This document shows, one piece after another, positions 1 through 7,704 of a stretch of DNA of 64,000 bases. The position numbers and the translations under genes were made by a program. Origin of the DNA: Novosphingobium guangzhouense (lineage in GTDB: Bacteria > Pseudomonadota > Alphaproteobacteria > Sphingomonadales > Sphingomonadaceae); assembly GCF_002896965.1 (NCBI RefSeq), contig NZ_LYMM01000040.1, positions 62,001 through 126,000 on the forward strand, written 5' to 3'. Position 1 is the stretch's first letter, and each line of letters opens with the position of its first letter. The notes under the pieces were generated by a model, which ran no database searches, was not told where the DNA came from, and was given only the letters and a program-made list of their open reading frames with translations.

Positions 1-109
1 ATGTGAAGTCGTGCCCCTGCGCTGCGGGCAGGCGGATCAGCGCGTCCGCCAGCTTGCGGTTGAACGATTCGGCGCGCAGGCTGCCGACGACGACGGCGAT
101 CTTGGACAT
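1..109 (-). CDS. NAD(P)H-dependent FMN reductase, N-terminal fragment
   Basis: Partial gene running off the left edge; only about 36 residues are visible. Translated from the ATG at 109 it begins MSKIAVVVGSLRAESFNRKL, the first beta strand and phosphate-binding loop (GSLRxxSxNRxL) of NADPH-dependent FMN reductases and related flavodoxin-fold quinone reductases. The fold binds FMN, and family members reduce flavins, quinones or azo compounds with NAD(P)H in the cytoplasm. It probably forms a transcription unit with the usg gene upstream, which is on the same strand 75 bp away. The family is clear from this motif; the substrate is not. Confidence 0.75.
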   Translation of the reverse strand, partial: MSKIAVVVGSLRAESFNRKLADALIRLPAAQGHDFT

Positions 110-184
110 GGCTGCAGATCCTTCGGTTGGTGAGCACGAAATTTCCGTAAGGCAACGGATCGCACTTCCGGCGGTTGCGCGCCA

Positions 185-490
185 TCAATGAATCGAGATG
201 ATGCCATCCACCGCCCGCCACTCCTGCGGTCCGATCAGGTGGTTATGAGCGATGCGAACCGAATGCAGCGGCCCGTCGATTTCGCGGGTCCAGTAGTCGA
301 GAAACCCGCGCAGCACCGGAAAGCGTGGCGCCACGTCATATTGCTGGAAGGCGAAAAGCTGTAAGAGCCGGGGGTGGTCGGGCAGGAAATAATGCACTTC
401 GACAGTCGTGAGGCCATAGCCTTCAAGCTGCCTGAGGAAATCCGATGAGGCACCGAAATCCGACGAAGCTCCAACCGGTCGACCAGCCAT
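185..490 (-). CDS. usg: Usg family protein
   Basis: About 101 residues, matching the small alphaproteobacterial Usg family often found near tryptophan genes; its biochemical role is unknown. The conserved core is visible: YGLTTVEVHYFLPDHPRLLQ, then a QYDVAPRFPVLRGFLDYW segment and a DGPLHSVR segment. I chose the ATG at 490 because a strong Shine-Dalgarno (AAGGAGG) lies just before it; an upstream in-frame ATG at 562 would add 24 residues of low-complexity sequence. The N-terminus holds a short direct duplication, GASSDFGASSDF. It is followed on the same strand by the FMN reductase. Confidence 0.8.
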   Translation of the reverse strand: MAGRPVGASSDFGASSDFLRQLEGYGLTTVEVHYFLPDHPRLLQLFAFQQYDVAPRFPVLRGFLDYWTREIDGPLHSVRIAHNHLIGPQEWRAVDGIISIH

Positions 491-598
491 AGCCCTCCTT
501 CCGGCACCGCCACCTTGCGGTGCAGCAAGGGCAAAGGATGACACAACGGTCAGGTCCGTCAAGTGCCTGTGAGGGGCGGGAAATCCCGCAGGCGGGCA

Positions 599-1144
599 AT
601 GGTGTTACGCCCCATTGCAGACGCCTGCGGTTGGCGGCAACATTCGCTAATGATCGCCGCTCTACTTCTCCTCGCAGTTGCTACTCCCGTTCAATCCTGC
701 GAACTGGAGAATGTCACCTCTGCAAGTGAATTGCATGATGTGCTTGCCCATCGAGCTGTAAGTTTGGTGGTCGCTGCATCCACTGCGACAGGTTCTGGCG
801 TCGATCCTAAGCTATCACGCTTGCTTGATAGCACTGCCGAATTCAGTCTCGGAGGGGGAGATGTAGGTAGGCCTCTTGGAACCGGCATTATCGGTGCGAA
901 GGCTCTAGCCGCCACGATGAAAGCTACCGAATTTAGGTTTTTCGGCTGGGACTATATGGACGGTCCGGCGCGGGGATGCGCGGAGCAAAAGGTTTCTGTA
1001 GAATTCATAGATGCGAACGACCATTTAGTCTCGCGCGTCGAATTTAAATTCAAAGGCGGTCGGGTTATCGAAGCAAAGGGTTGGCAGCGTTCTTTCAAGA
1101 TCGGCACCATACCGCCCAAACAGCCTACCGAGAGCGGCAACTGA
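599..1144 (+). CDS. Hypothetical secreted protein, NTF2-like size
   Basis: About 181 residues if translation starts at the ATG at 599. A second ATG at 650 would begin exactly at a signal peptide (MIAALLLLAVATPVQSCE), so the start is uncertain and the exported form may begin there. The mature part is mixed alpha/beta and about the length of an NTF2-like/SnoaL fold, but I cannot assign a family. Two Cys (one just after the predicted cleavage site, one in the GCAEQK segment) could pair in the periplasm. Base composition is visibly more AT-rich than the neighbours, suggesting acquired or fast-evolving sequence. It converges on nrdA. Confidence 0.55.
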   Translation: MVLRPIADACGWRQHSLMIAALLLLAVATPVQSCELENVTSASELHDVLAHRAVSLVVAASTATGSGVDPKLSRLLDSTAEFSLGGGDVGRPLGTGIIGAKALAATMKATEFRFFGWDYMDGPARGCAEQKVSVEFIDANDHLVSRVEFKFKGGRVIEAKGWQRSFKIGTIPPKQPTESGN

Positions 1145-1168
1145 CCACCTAAATCAGACCTCCCCACC

Positions 1169-1244
1169 CCGCTCAGGCTGAGCCTGTCGAGGCCCCCGAG
1201 GCCGGGCCCTGCCCCTCATGCTTCGACAAGTTCAGCATGAGCGG
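1169..1244. repeat. Dispersed intergenic inverted repeat, copy 1
   Basis: Two inverted arms, GCTCAGGCTGAGCCTGTCGA at about 1171 and CTTCGACAAGTTCAGCATGA at about 1221, flank a GC-rich centre. This is the TTCGACA...CAGCCTG element common between sphingomonad genes. It lies between the convergent secreted-protein and nrdA genes, where it can fold into a long hairpin. Confidence 0.8.
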
Positions 1245-1274
1245 AGTGCGATGTGCCAACGGCAGCACCGTACA

Positions 1275-1308
1275 AACGAAAACGGCCTCCCGGTCACCCG
1301 GAAGGCCG
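1275..1308 (-). terminator. Rho-independent terminator of nrdA
   Basis: On the minus strand a stem of about 11 bp (CGGCCTTCCGG / CCGGGAGGCCG, one mismatch) is followed by TTTTCGTTT. It lies just after the nrdA stop codon at 1343. Confidence 0.8.
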
Positions 1309-1342
1309 CTCTCGGTGAAGTCTGACGTCTATCGGCAGGCCA

Positions 1343-3379
1343 TTACTGGCAAGCCAGGCACTCGTCGTAGTCGGTCGATCCGCCGCTGGCGGCCAGTTCG
1401 AACTTGGGCAGCTCGCTGGTGTTGTCGGCCTCGACGCCGCCCGCGAAGCCGGCGCGCTGGACCGACTTGGAGCGCAGGTAGTAGAGCGACTTGATGCCCT
1501 TTTCCCACGCCTGATAGTGGAGCATCATCAGATCCCACTTGTCGACGTCGGCCGGGATGAACAGGTTCAGCGACTGCGCCTGATCGATGTAGGGGGTACG
1601 GTCCGCCGCGAATTCGAGCAGCCAGCGCTGGTCGATCTCGAAGCTGGTCTTGTACACCGCCTTCTCTTCGGCAGAGAGGAAGTCCAGATGCTGGACCGAA
1701 CCGTTGTGCTCCAGGATCGAATTCCACACGTTGTTGGAATCCTTGGACTTCGCGGCCAGCAGCTTCTGCAGGTAGGGGTTCTTCACCACGAAGCTGCCCG
1801 AAAGCGTCTTGTGGGTGTAGATGTTCGCCGGGATCGGCTCGATGCAGGCCGACGTGCCGCCGCAGATGATCGAGATCGACGCGGTGGGCGCGATCGCCAT
1901 CTTGCAGCTGAAACGCTCCATCACGCCCTGATCGGCCGCATCGAGGCACGGACCACGCTCCTTCGCCAGCATCATCGAGGCTTCGTTGGCCTTGGCGTTG
2001 ATGTGCTGGAACATCTGCAGGTTCAGCGCCTTGGCCATCGCGCTTTCAAAGCCGATGCCCTTCTTCTGCAGGTAGGAGTGATACCCCATCACGCCCATGC
2101 CGACCGAGCGTTCACGCTCTGCCGAATAGCGGGCGCGGGCCATTTCGTCCGGCGCGCGGTCGATGTAGTCCTGCAGCACGTTGTCGAGGAAGCGCAGCAC
2201 GTCCTCGATGAAGCGCTTGTCACCCTTCCACTCTTCCCAGGTTTCCAGGTTGAGCGAGGAGAGGCAGCACACCGCCGTGCGGTCGTTGCCCAGATGGTCG
2301 CGGCCGGTGGGCAGCGTGATTTCCGAGCACAGGTTCGAAGTTGACACCTTGAGGCCGAGATCGCGGTGATGCTTGGGCATCATGCGGTTCACGGTGTCGG
2401 AGAAGACAAGGTAGGGCTCACCCGTGGCGAGGCGCACTTCGACCAGCTTCTGGAACAGCGAGCGGGCGTGGACCTTGCCGCGCACCGAACCGTCCTTGGG
2501 GCTGCGCAGGGCGAAGTCGGTGCCGTCGCGCACGGCTTCCATGAACTCGTCGGTCAAGAGCACGCCATGGTGCAGGTTGAGCGCCTTGCGGTTGAAGTCG
2601 CCGGAGGTCTTGCGGATCTCCAGGAACTCCTCGATCTCCGGGTGCGAGACGTCGAGGTAGCAGGCGGCCGAACCGCGGCGCAGCGAGCCCTGCGAGATCG
2701 CGAGGGTCAGCGAATCCATCACGCGCACGAAGGGGATGATGCCGCTGGTCTTGCCGTTGAGGCCGACCGGCTCACCGATGCCGCGCACGTTGCCCCAGTA
2801 AGTGCCGATGCCGCCGCCGCGCGAGGCAAGCCAGACGTTCTCGTTCCAGGTGGCGACGATGCCTTCGAGGCTGTCTTCCACCGAGTTCAGATAGCACGAG
2901 ATCGGCAACCCGCGACCGGTGCCGCCGTTCGACAGCACGGGGGTAGCGGGCATGAACCACAGGCGCGAGATATAGTCGTACAGGCGCTGGGCGTGCTCCT
3001 GATCGTCCGCATAGGCATCGGCCACGCGGGCGAACAGATCCTGATACTTCTCGCCGGGCAGCAGGTAACGGTCGTCGAGCGTTTCCTTGCCGAAGTCGGT
3101 CAGCAGCGCATTGCGCGATTCGTCGGTGACGATGGTGAAGCGGCGATCGTGGATCGTCTTGGAATCGACGGCCTTCTTTTTGGGCTTCACCGCATCGCCG
3201 GCGACCAGATCGGCCGTTGCAGCGTCAGTCTTGTCCATGGCCACTGCCGGGGCTTCCTTCTTCATCCGCGCTTCGGAGACATGGCCGGCGAGCAGCGCCT
3301 CCATATCGACCTGTGCGGGGTCCGCGTAGCTCACATCCGATTCAGACACGTGTCCGTCGCTTCCATTCCTGAAATCCAC
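1343..3379 (-). CDS. nrdA: Class I ribonucleoside-diphosphate reductase, alpha subunit
   Basis: About 678 residues. Catalyses reduction of ribonucleotides to deoxyribonucleotides in the cytoplasm with a beta subunit that is not in this window. Visible residues: the redox Cys in LPISCYLNSVED, the active-site NLCSE triad, the second redox Cys in AVCCLSSLN, and a C-terminal CLACQ shuttle pair. The N-terminal ~100 residues are charged and linker-like and show no ATP-cone, so the dATP-sensing overall-activity site appears absent; this fits a length below the 761 residues of the E. coli enzyme. Two NrdR-box-like sites lie 240-290 bp upstream. A terminator follows. Confidence 0.96.
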   Translation of the reverse strand: MDFRNGSDGHVSESDVSYADPAQVDMEALLAGHVSEARMKKEAPAVAMDKTDAATADLVAGDAVKPKKKAVDSKTIHDRRFTIVTDESRNALLTDFGKETLDDRYLLPGEKYQDLFARVADAYADDQEHAQRLYDYISRLWFMPATPVLSNGGTGRGLPISCYLNSVEDSLEGIVATWNENVWLASRGGGIGTYWGNVRGIGEPVGLNGKTSGIIPFVRVMDSLTLAISQGSLRRGSAACYLDVSHPEIEEFLEIRKTSGDFNRKALNLHHGVLLTDEFMEAVRDGTDFALRSPKDGSVRGKVHARSLFQKLVEVRLATGEPYLVFSDTVNRMMPKHHRDLGLKVSTSNLCSEITLPTGRDHLGNDRTAVCCLSSLNLETWEEWKGDKRFIEDVLRFLDNVLQDYIDRAPDEMARARYSAERERSVGMGVMGYHSYLQKKGIGFESAMAKALNLQMFQHINAKANEASMMLAKERGPCLDAADQGVMERFSCKMAIAPTASISIICGGTSACIEPIPANIYTHKTLSGSFVVKNPYLQKLLAAKSKDSNNVWNSILEHNGSVQHLDFLSAEEKAVYKTSFEIDQRWLLEFAADRTPYIDQAQSLNLFIPADVDKWDLMMLHYQAWEKGIKSLYYLRSKSVQRAGFAGGVEADNTSELPKFELAASGGSTDYDECLACQ

Positions 3380-4025
3380 TGGTGCGCCCCCAATGTATCG
3401 TCAAAACCTGTCATCGAACCGCCACGGGGACGATCCAAACTGCTTGCGGCGGCCTGATGGGCCAGCACTGAGTCGAAGGGCGCCAAAGAACGTCCTACTT
3501 ACCAGAACCAGCACAAAAAGAGAACGACATTCCCTGCCAGACAACCGGCGCGCCGGGACGAAGGCCTTGCCTCAAACGCCCTTCGAGAGCCTGCGCACGC
3601 CTTTCGGCATTCCGCACTGCACTCTAGGTATTGAGGCACCTTCATCGGCGCGACACAACCTATAGTGCCCTTTCCAGCGACAGGTTCAAGAGGGGGACCA
3701 TACGCGACATTGCCCGCCGCTTTCGTCACGGAGCCGTCATGCCCCCTGCGCGACGCGCCGAGTTTCCGTTGTCTTTCAGAAGCGCAACCCTTTGAATCAT
3801 CCTTCGGCGCGTAAATTTTTCCACATAAATCACCGATGGAACGAATCGGGCGTGCGACGAACAGAGGGCGTCAACCTTCCCCAGCCATGCTTTCCACCGA
3901 AGATGCATCGCCTTTGATCGATGCGCATCCGACGCTGGCAGAGCGACTGCAACCTCGTTGCGCCTCGACGCTTATGAGCGTGGTTGCGAAGCGCCACTGC
4001 GGCGCAAGGGGAGTTTACCGAAGAC
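3380..4025. other. 646-bp intergenic region upstream of nrdA
   Basis: No convincing gene: the short frames here lack ribosome-binding sites and recognisable domains. It holds the two NrdR-like boxes at 3621-3668 and therefore probably the nrdA promoter, and on the other strand the promoter of the GlsB-like gene. The part before 4026 is moderately AT-rich (around 3780-3850). Confidence 0.6.
3621..3668. promoter_or_regulatory. Tandem NrdR-box-like operator upstream of nrdA
   Basis: Two 16-bp sites resemble the NrdR consensus acaCwAtATaTwGtgt. The one at 3653-3668 (ACACAACCTATAGTGC) matches 13 of 16 positions by my count; the one at 3621-3636 (ACTCTAGGTATTGAGG) matches about 11. Their starts are 32 bp apart, about three helical turns, the classic arrangement of paired NrdR boxes upstream of nrd genes. 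NrdR represses ribonucleotide reductase genes when (d)ATP is plentiful. Confidence 0.65.
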
Positions 4026-4268
4026 ATGCTCAACATCATCGGCGCCATCATCAGCGGCCTTGTCATCGGCGCACTGGCGCGCTGGTTCTATCCCGGCTCC
4101 GTGCCGATGGGCTGGATCCCGACAATCCTGCTGGGCATCGGCGGCTCTCTGATGGCCGGACTGGTGACGAGTCGCGGCCGCGGCGATTTCAGCCGCGCCG
4201 GGTGCCTCGCCTCGGTGATCGGCGCGATCGCGCTGATCTTCATCGGGCGGCTGCTTCATATCGGCTGA
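4026..4268 (+). CDS. GlsB/YeaQ/YmgE family membrane protein
   Basis: 80 residues with three predicted hydrophobic helices: LNIIGAIISGLVIGALARW, a segment around WIPTILLGIGGSLMAGL, and a final SVIGAIALIFIGRLLHI. The Gly-rich helices and the GxGxxxAxLARW pattern identify the transglycosylase-associated (GlsB/YeaQ) family of inner-membrane stress proteins, whose molecular function is unsettled. I chose the ATG at 4026 because AAGGGGAG lies upstream and it begins directly at the first helix. It converges on nadB across a perfect palindromic repeat. Confidence 0.85.
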   Translation: MLNIIGAIISGLVIGALARWFYPGSVPMGWIPTILLGIGGSLMAGLVTSRGRGDFSRAGCLASVIGAIALIFIGRLLHIG

Positions 4269-4289
4269 GGCGGCGCCCTGCGGATGGGA

Positions 4290-4314
4290 CTTCGACAGGC
4301 TCAGCCTGTCGAAG
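4290..4314. repeat. Dispersed intergenic palindrome, copy 2
   Basis: A near-perfect palindrome, CTTCGACAGGC-T-CAGCCTGTCGAAG, between the convergent glsB-like and nadB genes. It is the same element as at 1169, 11863 and 43488 and could serve as a bidirectional terminator here. Confidence 0.8.
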
Positions 4315-4325
4315 CCCCGTCCGCA

Positions 4326-5927
4326 TCAGGGCACCAGCACCGTATCGAGCGGTTGCGCATCGGCCGCGGGGTAGTCCAGCGTATAGTGCAGCCCCCGGCT
4401 CTCGTGCCGCTTGAGCGCCGATTCGACGATCAGCTCCGCGCTCTGCAGCAGGTTGCGCAGTTCGATCAGGTCGGTCGAAACGCGGAAGTGGCGATAGTAT
4501 TCCTCGATCTCGCCATTGAGCATCTGGATGCGGTGCATGGCCCGCTCCAGCCGCTTGGTGGTGCGCACGATCCCCACGTAGTTCCACATGAAGCGGCGGA
4601 TTTCGGTCCAGTTCTGCTTGATGACGACTTCCTCGTCCGAATCCGTAACACGGCTTTCGTCCCAGGCGCGCACTTGCGGCGGGGCCTCGAAGCTGTCCCA
4701 CTTCGCGAGGATGTCGGCGGCGGCCGCCTCGCCGAAGACGAAGCATTCCAGCAGCGAATTGGACGCCAGACGGTTGGCGCCGTGCAGTCCGCTTTCCGTA
4801 CACTCCCCCGCCGCATAGAGGCCGGGAAGGTCGGTGCGGCCATCCAGATCCACCAGAATGCCGCCACAGGTATAATGCTGCGCGGGCACCACCGGGATCG
4901 GCTGCTTCGTCATGTCGATACCCAGCCCCAGCAGCTTCTCGTAGATGTTGGGGAAGTGCTCTTTCACGAAGGCTTCGGGCTGGTGGCTGATATCGAGGTG
5001 GACGTAATCGAGGCCGAAGCGCTTGATCTCGGAGTCGATGGCGCGGGCCACCACGTCACGCGGGGCCAGTTCCAGCCGCTCGGGATCGTAGAAGGTCATG
5101 AACCGCTTGCCGGTGCGCGGATTGATGAGGTGCCCGCCCTCCCCGCGCACGGCTTCGGTGATGAGGAAGTTCTTGACCTCCAGATTGTAGAGGCAGGTCG
5201 GGTGAAACTGCATCATCTCCATGTTGGAGACGCGCGCCCCCGCACGCCACGCCATCGCGATGCCATCGCCCGTGGCGCCGCGCGGGGCGGTGCTGAACTG
5301 GTAGACGCGGCCCGCGCCGCCCGTCGCCAGCACCGTGGCGCGCGCAGTGAAGGCTTCGACCCGCCCGCTCGCTTCGTTTAGCGCATAGACGCCCCAGACG
5401 CGGCCCGAGCCGGAATAGCGCTGTTCGTGCCGCCCGGTGATGAGGTCGATGCACGAATAGCCCGGTAGCAGGGTGATGTTGGGATGCGCCTCTGCCGCCT
5501 GCAGCAGCGCCTGCTGCACCGCCCAGCCGGTCGCATCGGCGACGTGGACGATGCGGCGGTGCGAATGCCCGCCCTCGCGCGTGAGGTGCAGGGCCTCACC
5601 CTCGGTGTTGAAGGGGACGCCCAGTTCCACCAGTCGTTCGATCGCATGGGGCGCGCGTTCGATCACGAACTCCACCGTGTCGCGCCGGTTGAGGCCCGCG
5701 CCGGCGACCATGGTGTCGTGGACATGTTCCTCGAACGTGTCGCCCGCATCGAGCACCGCCGCGATGCCTCCTTGCGCCCAGGCGGTGGACCCGCCGGTCA
5801 GCGTGCCTTTGGCAACGACCGCGACTCTCACCTTGTCGGCAAGCGCAAGCGCCGCCGTAAGCCCGGCCGCGCCGGAACCGATCACGAGGACATCGAATGC
5901 GCCGGAGGCGCTGGATGGCGTTTCCAT
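4326..5927 (-). CDS. nadB: L-aspartate oxidase
   Basis: 533 residues. Oxidises L-aspartate to iminoaspartate with FAD, the first step of de novo NAD synthesis. The N-terminus has the FAD-binding GSGAAGLTAALALADK motif, followed by the conserved TLTGGSTAWAQGG and the GEGGHLINPRTGKRF region. The QHYTCGGILVD and YAAGECTESGLHGANRLASN motifs mark the succinate dehydrogenase/aspartate oxidase family; the lack of further membrane-complex genes favours NadB. Full length. nadA and nadC are not adjacent; nadE of the same pathway lies at the far end of the window. Confidence 0.96.
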   Translation of the reverse strand: METPSSASGAFDVLVIGSGAAGLTAALALADKVRVAVVAKGTLTGGSTAWAQGGIAAVLDAGDTFEEHVHDTMVAGAGLNRRDTVEFVIERAPHAIERLVELGVPFNTEGEALHLTREGGHSHRRIVHVADATGWAVQQALLQAAEAHPNITLLPGYSCIDLITGRHEQRYSGSGRVWGVYALNEASGRVEAFTARATVLATGGAGRVYQFSTAPRGATGDGIAMAWRAGARVSNMEMMQFHPTCLYNLEVKNFLITEAVRGEGGHLINPRTGKRFMTFYDPERLELAPRDVVARAIDSEIKRFGLDYVHLDISHQPEAFVKEHFPNIYEKLLGLGIDMTKQPIPVVPAQHYTCGGILVDLDGRTDLPGLYAAGECTESGLHGANRLASNSLLECFVFGEAAAADILAKWDSFEAPPQVRAWDESRVTDSDEEVVIKQNWTEIRRFMWNYVGIVRTTKRLERAMHRIQMLNGEIEEYYRHFRVSTDLIELRNLLQSAELIVESALKRHESRGLHYTLDYPAADAQPLDTVLVP

Positions 5928-6181
5928 GACGCGCTCCTAGAGCGTTTTCCAACCCGATGTCATCATCTGATCTCTCGGAAAGGCGCGTCATGCAGACAAG
6001 CGTGGAGCGATCAGGCGTGCGCGGCAGAGCCGTGGCTGCTCCGGCAAGCCTTTATCACCACTGCAACAGTTTACGCGAACGCCATACTTCTATGTTGCGG
6101 CGCGATATGGTTTTTATATATGATAGACCAAGTCATTACAAAGACGGTTAACTTACGACATTTTACTACTTGCCAAGCCTG

Positions 6182-6397
6182 ATGTTTAGTCTAGGCAGCT
6201 TGCGATTCTCATTGAGGAAATATCTCGTGGCGATTTCGATTCCCCTTTGCTTTGCTAATAGGCATGAACCGATCCGCAACGAGGTCAAGTGGGATGGACT
6301 TAATTACGTTGGATGCTGCAAAAACTGCGGCAAACCCATCAGGCGCATCAAACATAAGGTCTGGAAACTTGAAAGCGCCGAAGCAGACGACAAGTAA
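6182..6397 (+). CDS. Small protein with a C-terminal CxxC motif
   Basis: About 71 residues from the ATG at 6182; a TTG at 6170 would add four. A short hydrophobic stretch near the N-terminus is followed by a basic domain with CCKNCGKPIRRIKHKVW. That CxxC(G) knuckle looks like half of a zinc ribbon, perhaps completed by Cys and His further upstream. The DNA is markedly AT-rich for this genome and the ribosome-binding site is weak. It stands alone between divergent nadB and the convergent ABC ATPase gene. I do not recognise a named family. Confidence 0.5.
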   Translation: MFSLGSLRFSLRKYLVAISIPLCFANRHEPIRNEVKWDGLNYVGCCKNCGKPIRRIKHKVWKLESAEADDK

Positions 6398-6619
6398 GTA
6401 AGAATCCTTAGCTTTACAGAATTTGATTTTTCTTGACTGATACTGCACCGCACATCGCCGAAAACCCGCGAATGCTTGCCGCAGGCACCCTTACAATCTT
6501 GTCATTGTCCAACGCACGACAGATCAATTCCCAGGCATCGCCCGGAAATTATGATACACACGTACCATAACTTGATTGCTCGGTGAGCTGTGCCTGTCAT
6601 ACGACAGTCGGCTGGCCGG

Positions 6620-7570
6620 TCAGGCGGCGGACTGAACCGCCGTGGTCAGGCTAACGAACACGTCCTCAAGGTCTGCTTCGCGAGTCGTCACATCGACGAT
6701 CGAGAAGCCTTGTGACTGCAGTGCGGACATAATCTCACCGGCGTTGGCGCGATCCTTGTCGTAAGTAATCTCCAGAACCCGGTCGCCGGTCTTTGCGCAC
6801 TTCATGAAACCGGGGTGACTGGGCAGTTCGGTCACGTCGCGATCCAGCGTCAGGACGATGATTTTCTCACGCGCCATGCCAACAAGTTCGCGCGTCGGCT
6901 TGTTGGTGATCAGTTCGCCATGGTTGATGATGGCGATCCGGTCGCACAGTTCCTCTGCTTCTTCGAGGTAGTGCGTGGTCAGCACGATCGTCGCGCCTTC
7001 CTTGTTGAGTTCACCCACCAGTTCCCACAGCTGGCGACGCAACTCGACGTCGACGCCCGCCGTCGGTTCATCCAGCACCAGCACGGGCGGGCGGTGGACC
7101 AGCGCCTTGGCGATCAGCAGACGCCTTTTCATGCCGCCCGACAGCGTGCGGGCATAGGCATCGCGCTTGTCCGCCAGATGGACCGCGCGAAGCAGGTCTT
7201 CGGAACGGCGCAGCGTCTTGGCGATGCCGTAGAGGCCGGCCTGGATCTCCAGCACCTCGAACGGAGTGAAGAACGGGTCGAACACGATTTCCTGCGGGAC
7301 GATGCCGATCGCGCGCTTGGCGTTGCGCTGGTCGCGATCGATGTCGAAGCCCCAGATGTCCACCGAGCCGGACGTCTTCATGACCATGCCCGCAAGGATG
7401 TTGATCAGCGTCGACTTGCCCGCCCCGTTCGGCCCCAGCAGGCCGAAGATCCCGCCCTCGGGCACGTCGAACGAGACGCCCTTCAGCGCCAGCTTGCCTT
7501 CTCCGCCCCCGGCCGGGGCGTAGCGCTTGACGAGATCACGGATGGCGATTGCGGGAGTCGAAGTGCTCAT
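6620..7570 (-). CDS. ABC transporter ATP-binding protein
   Basis: 316 residues from the ATG at 7570, where homology begins; frames extending further upstream look non-coding. One nucleotide-binding domain: Walker A GPNGAGKST, Q-loop VPQEIVFDPFF, signature LSGGMKRRLL, Walker B VLVLDEPTAGVD and the switch His in LTTHYLEEAEEL. A C-terminal domain of about 90 residues follows, typical of the CcmA/NodI/YadG group that drives ABC-2 exporters. No ABC-2 permease gene lies next to it, so its partner must be elsewhere. It is divergent from the P450 gene. Confidence 0.9.
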   Translation of the reverse strand: MSTSTPAIAIRDLVKRYAPAGGGEGKLALKGVSFDVPEGGIFGLLGPNGAGKSTLINILAGMVMKTSGSVDIWGFDIDRDQRNAKRAIGIVPQEIVFDPFFTPFEVLEIQAGLYGIAKTLRRSEDLLRAVHLADKRDAYARTLSGGMKRRLLIAKALVHRPPVLVLDEPTAGVDVELRRQLWELVGELNKEGATIVLTTHYLEEAEELCDRIAIINHGELITNKPTRELVGMAREKIIVLTLDRDVTELPSHPGFMKCAKTGDRVLEITYDKDRANAGEIMSALQSQGFSIVDVTTREADLEDVFVSLTTAVQSAA

Positions 7571-7641
7571 GGCCGTGCATGTGGGCCATGATCGCCACGG
7601 CGTAAAGACCGCAGGTAGCGCGTTGACGCGTACCCGGCAGA

Positions 7642-7663
7642 TGATATGATCCACCATATATCA
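7642..7663. promoter_or_regulatory. Inverted repeat between ABC ATPase and P450 genes
   Basis: Six-base arms TGATAT and ATATCA separated by 10 bp in the divergent promoter region. Position and symmetry suit an operator, but no regulator gene is adjacent and I cannot name a family. Confidence 0.3.
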
Positions 7664-7704
7664 CTAAGTGTCGCATAACGAGCGACCGATGAAGGAGAGC
7701 GCCC

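Noticed and set aside
3499..3729. Small gene in the nrdA upstream region
   Set aside because: It runs through both NrdR-like boxes, has no ribosome-binding site and resembles no protein.
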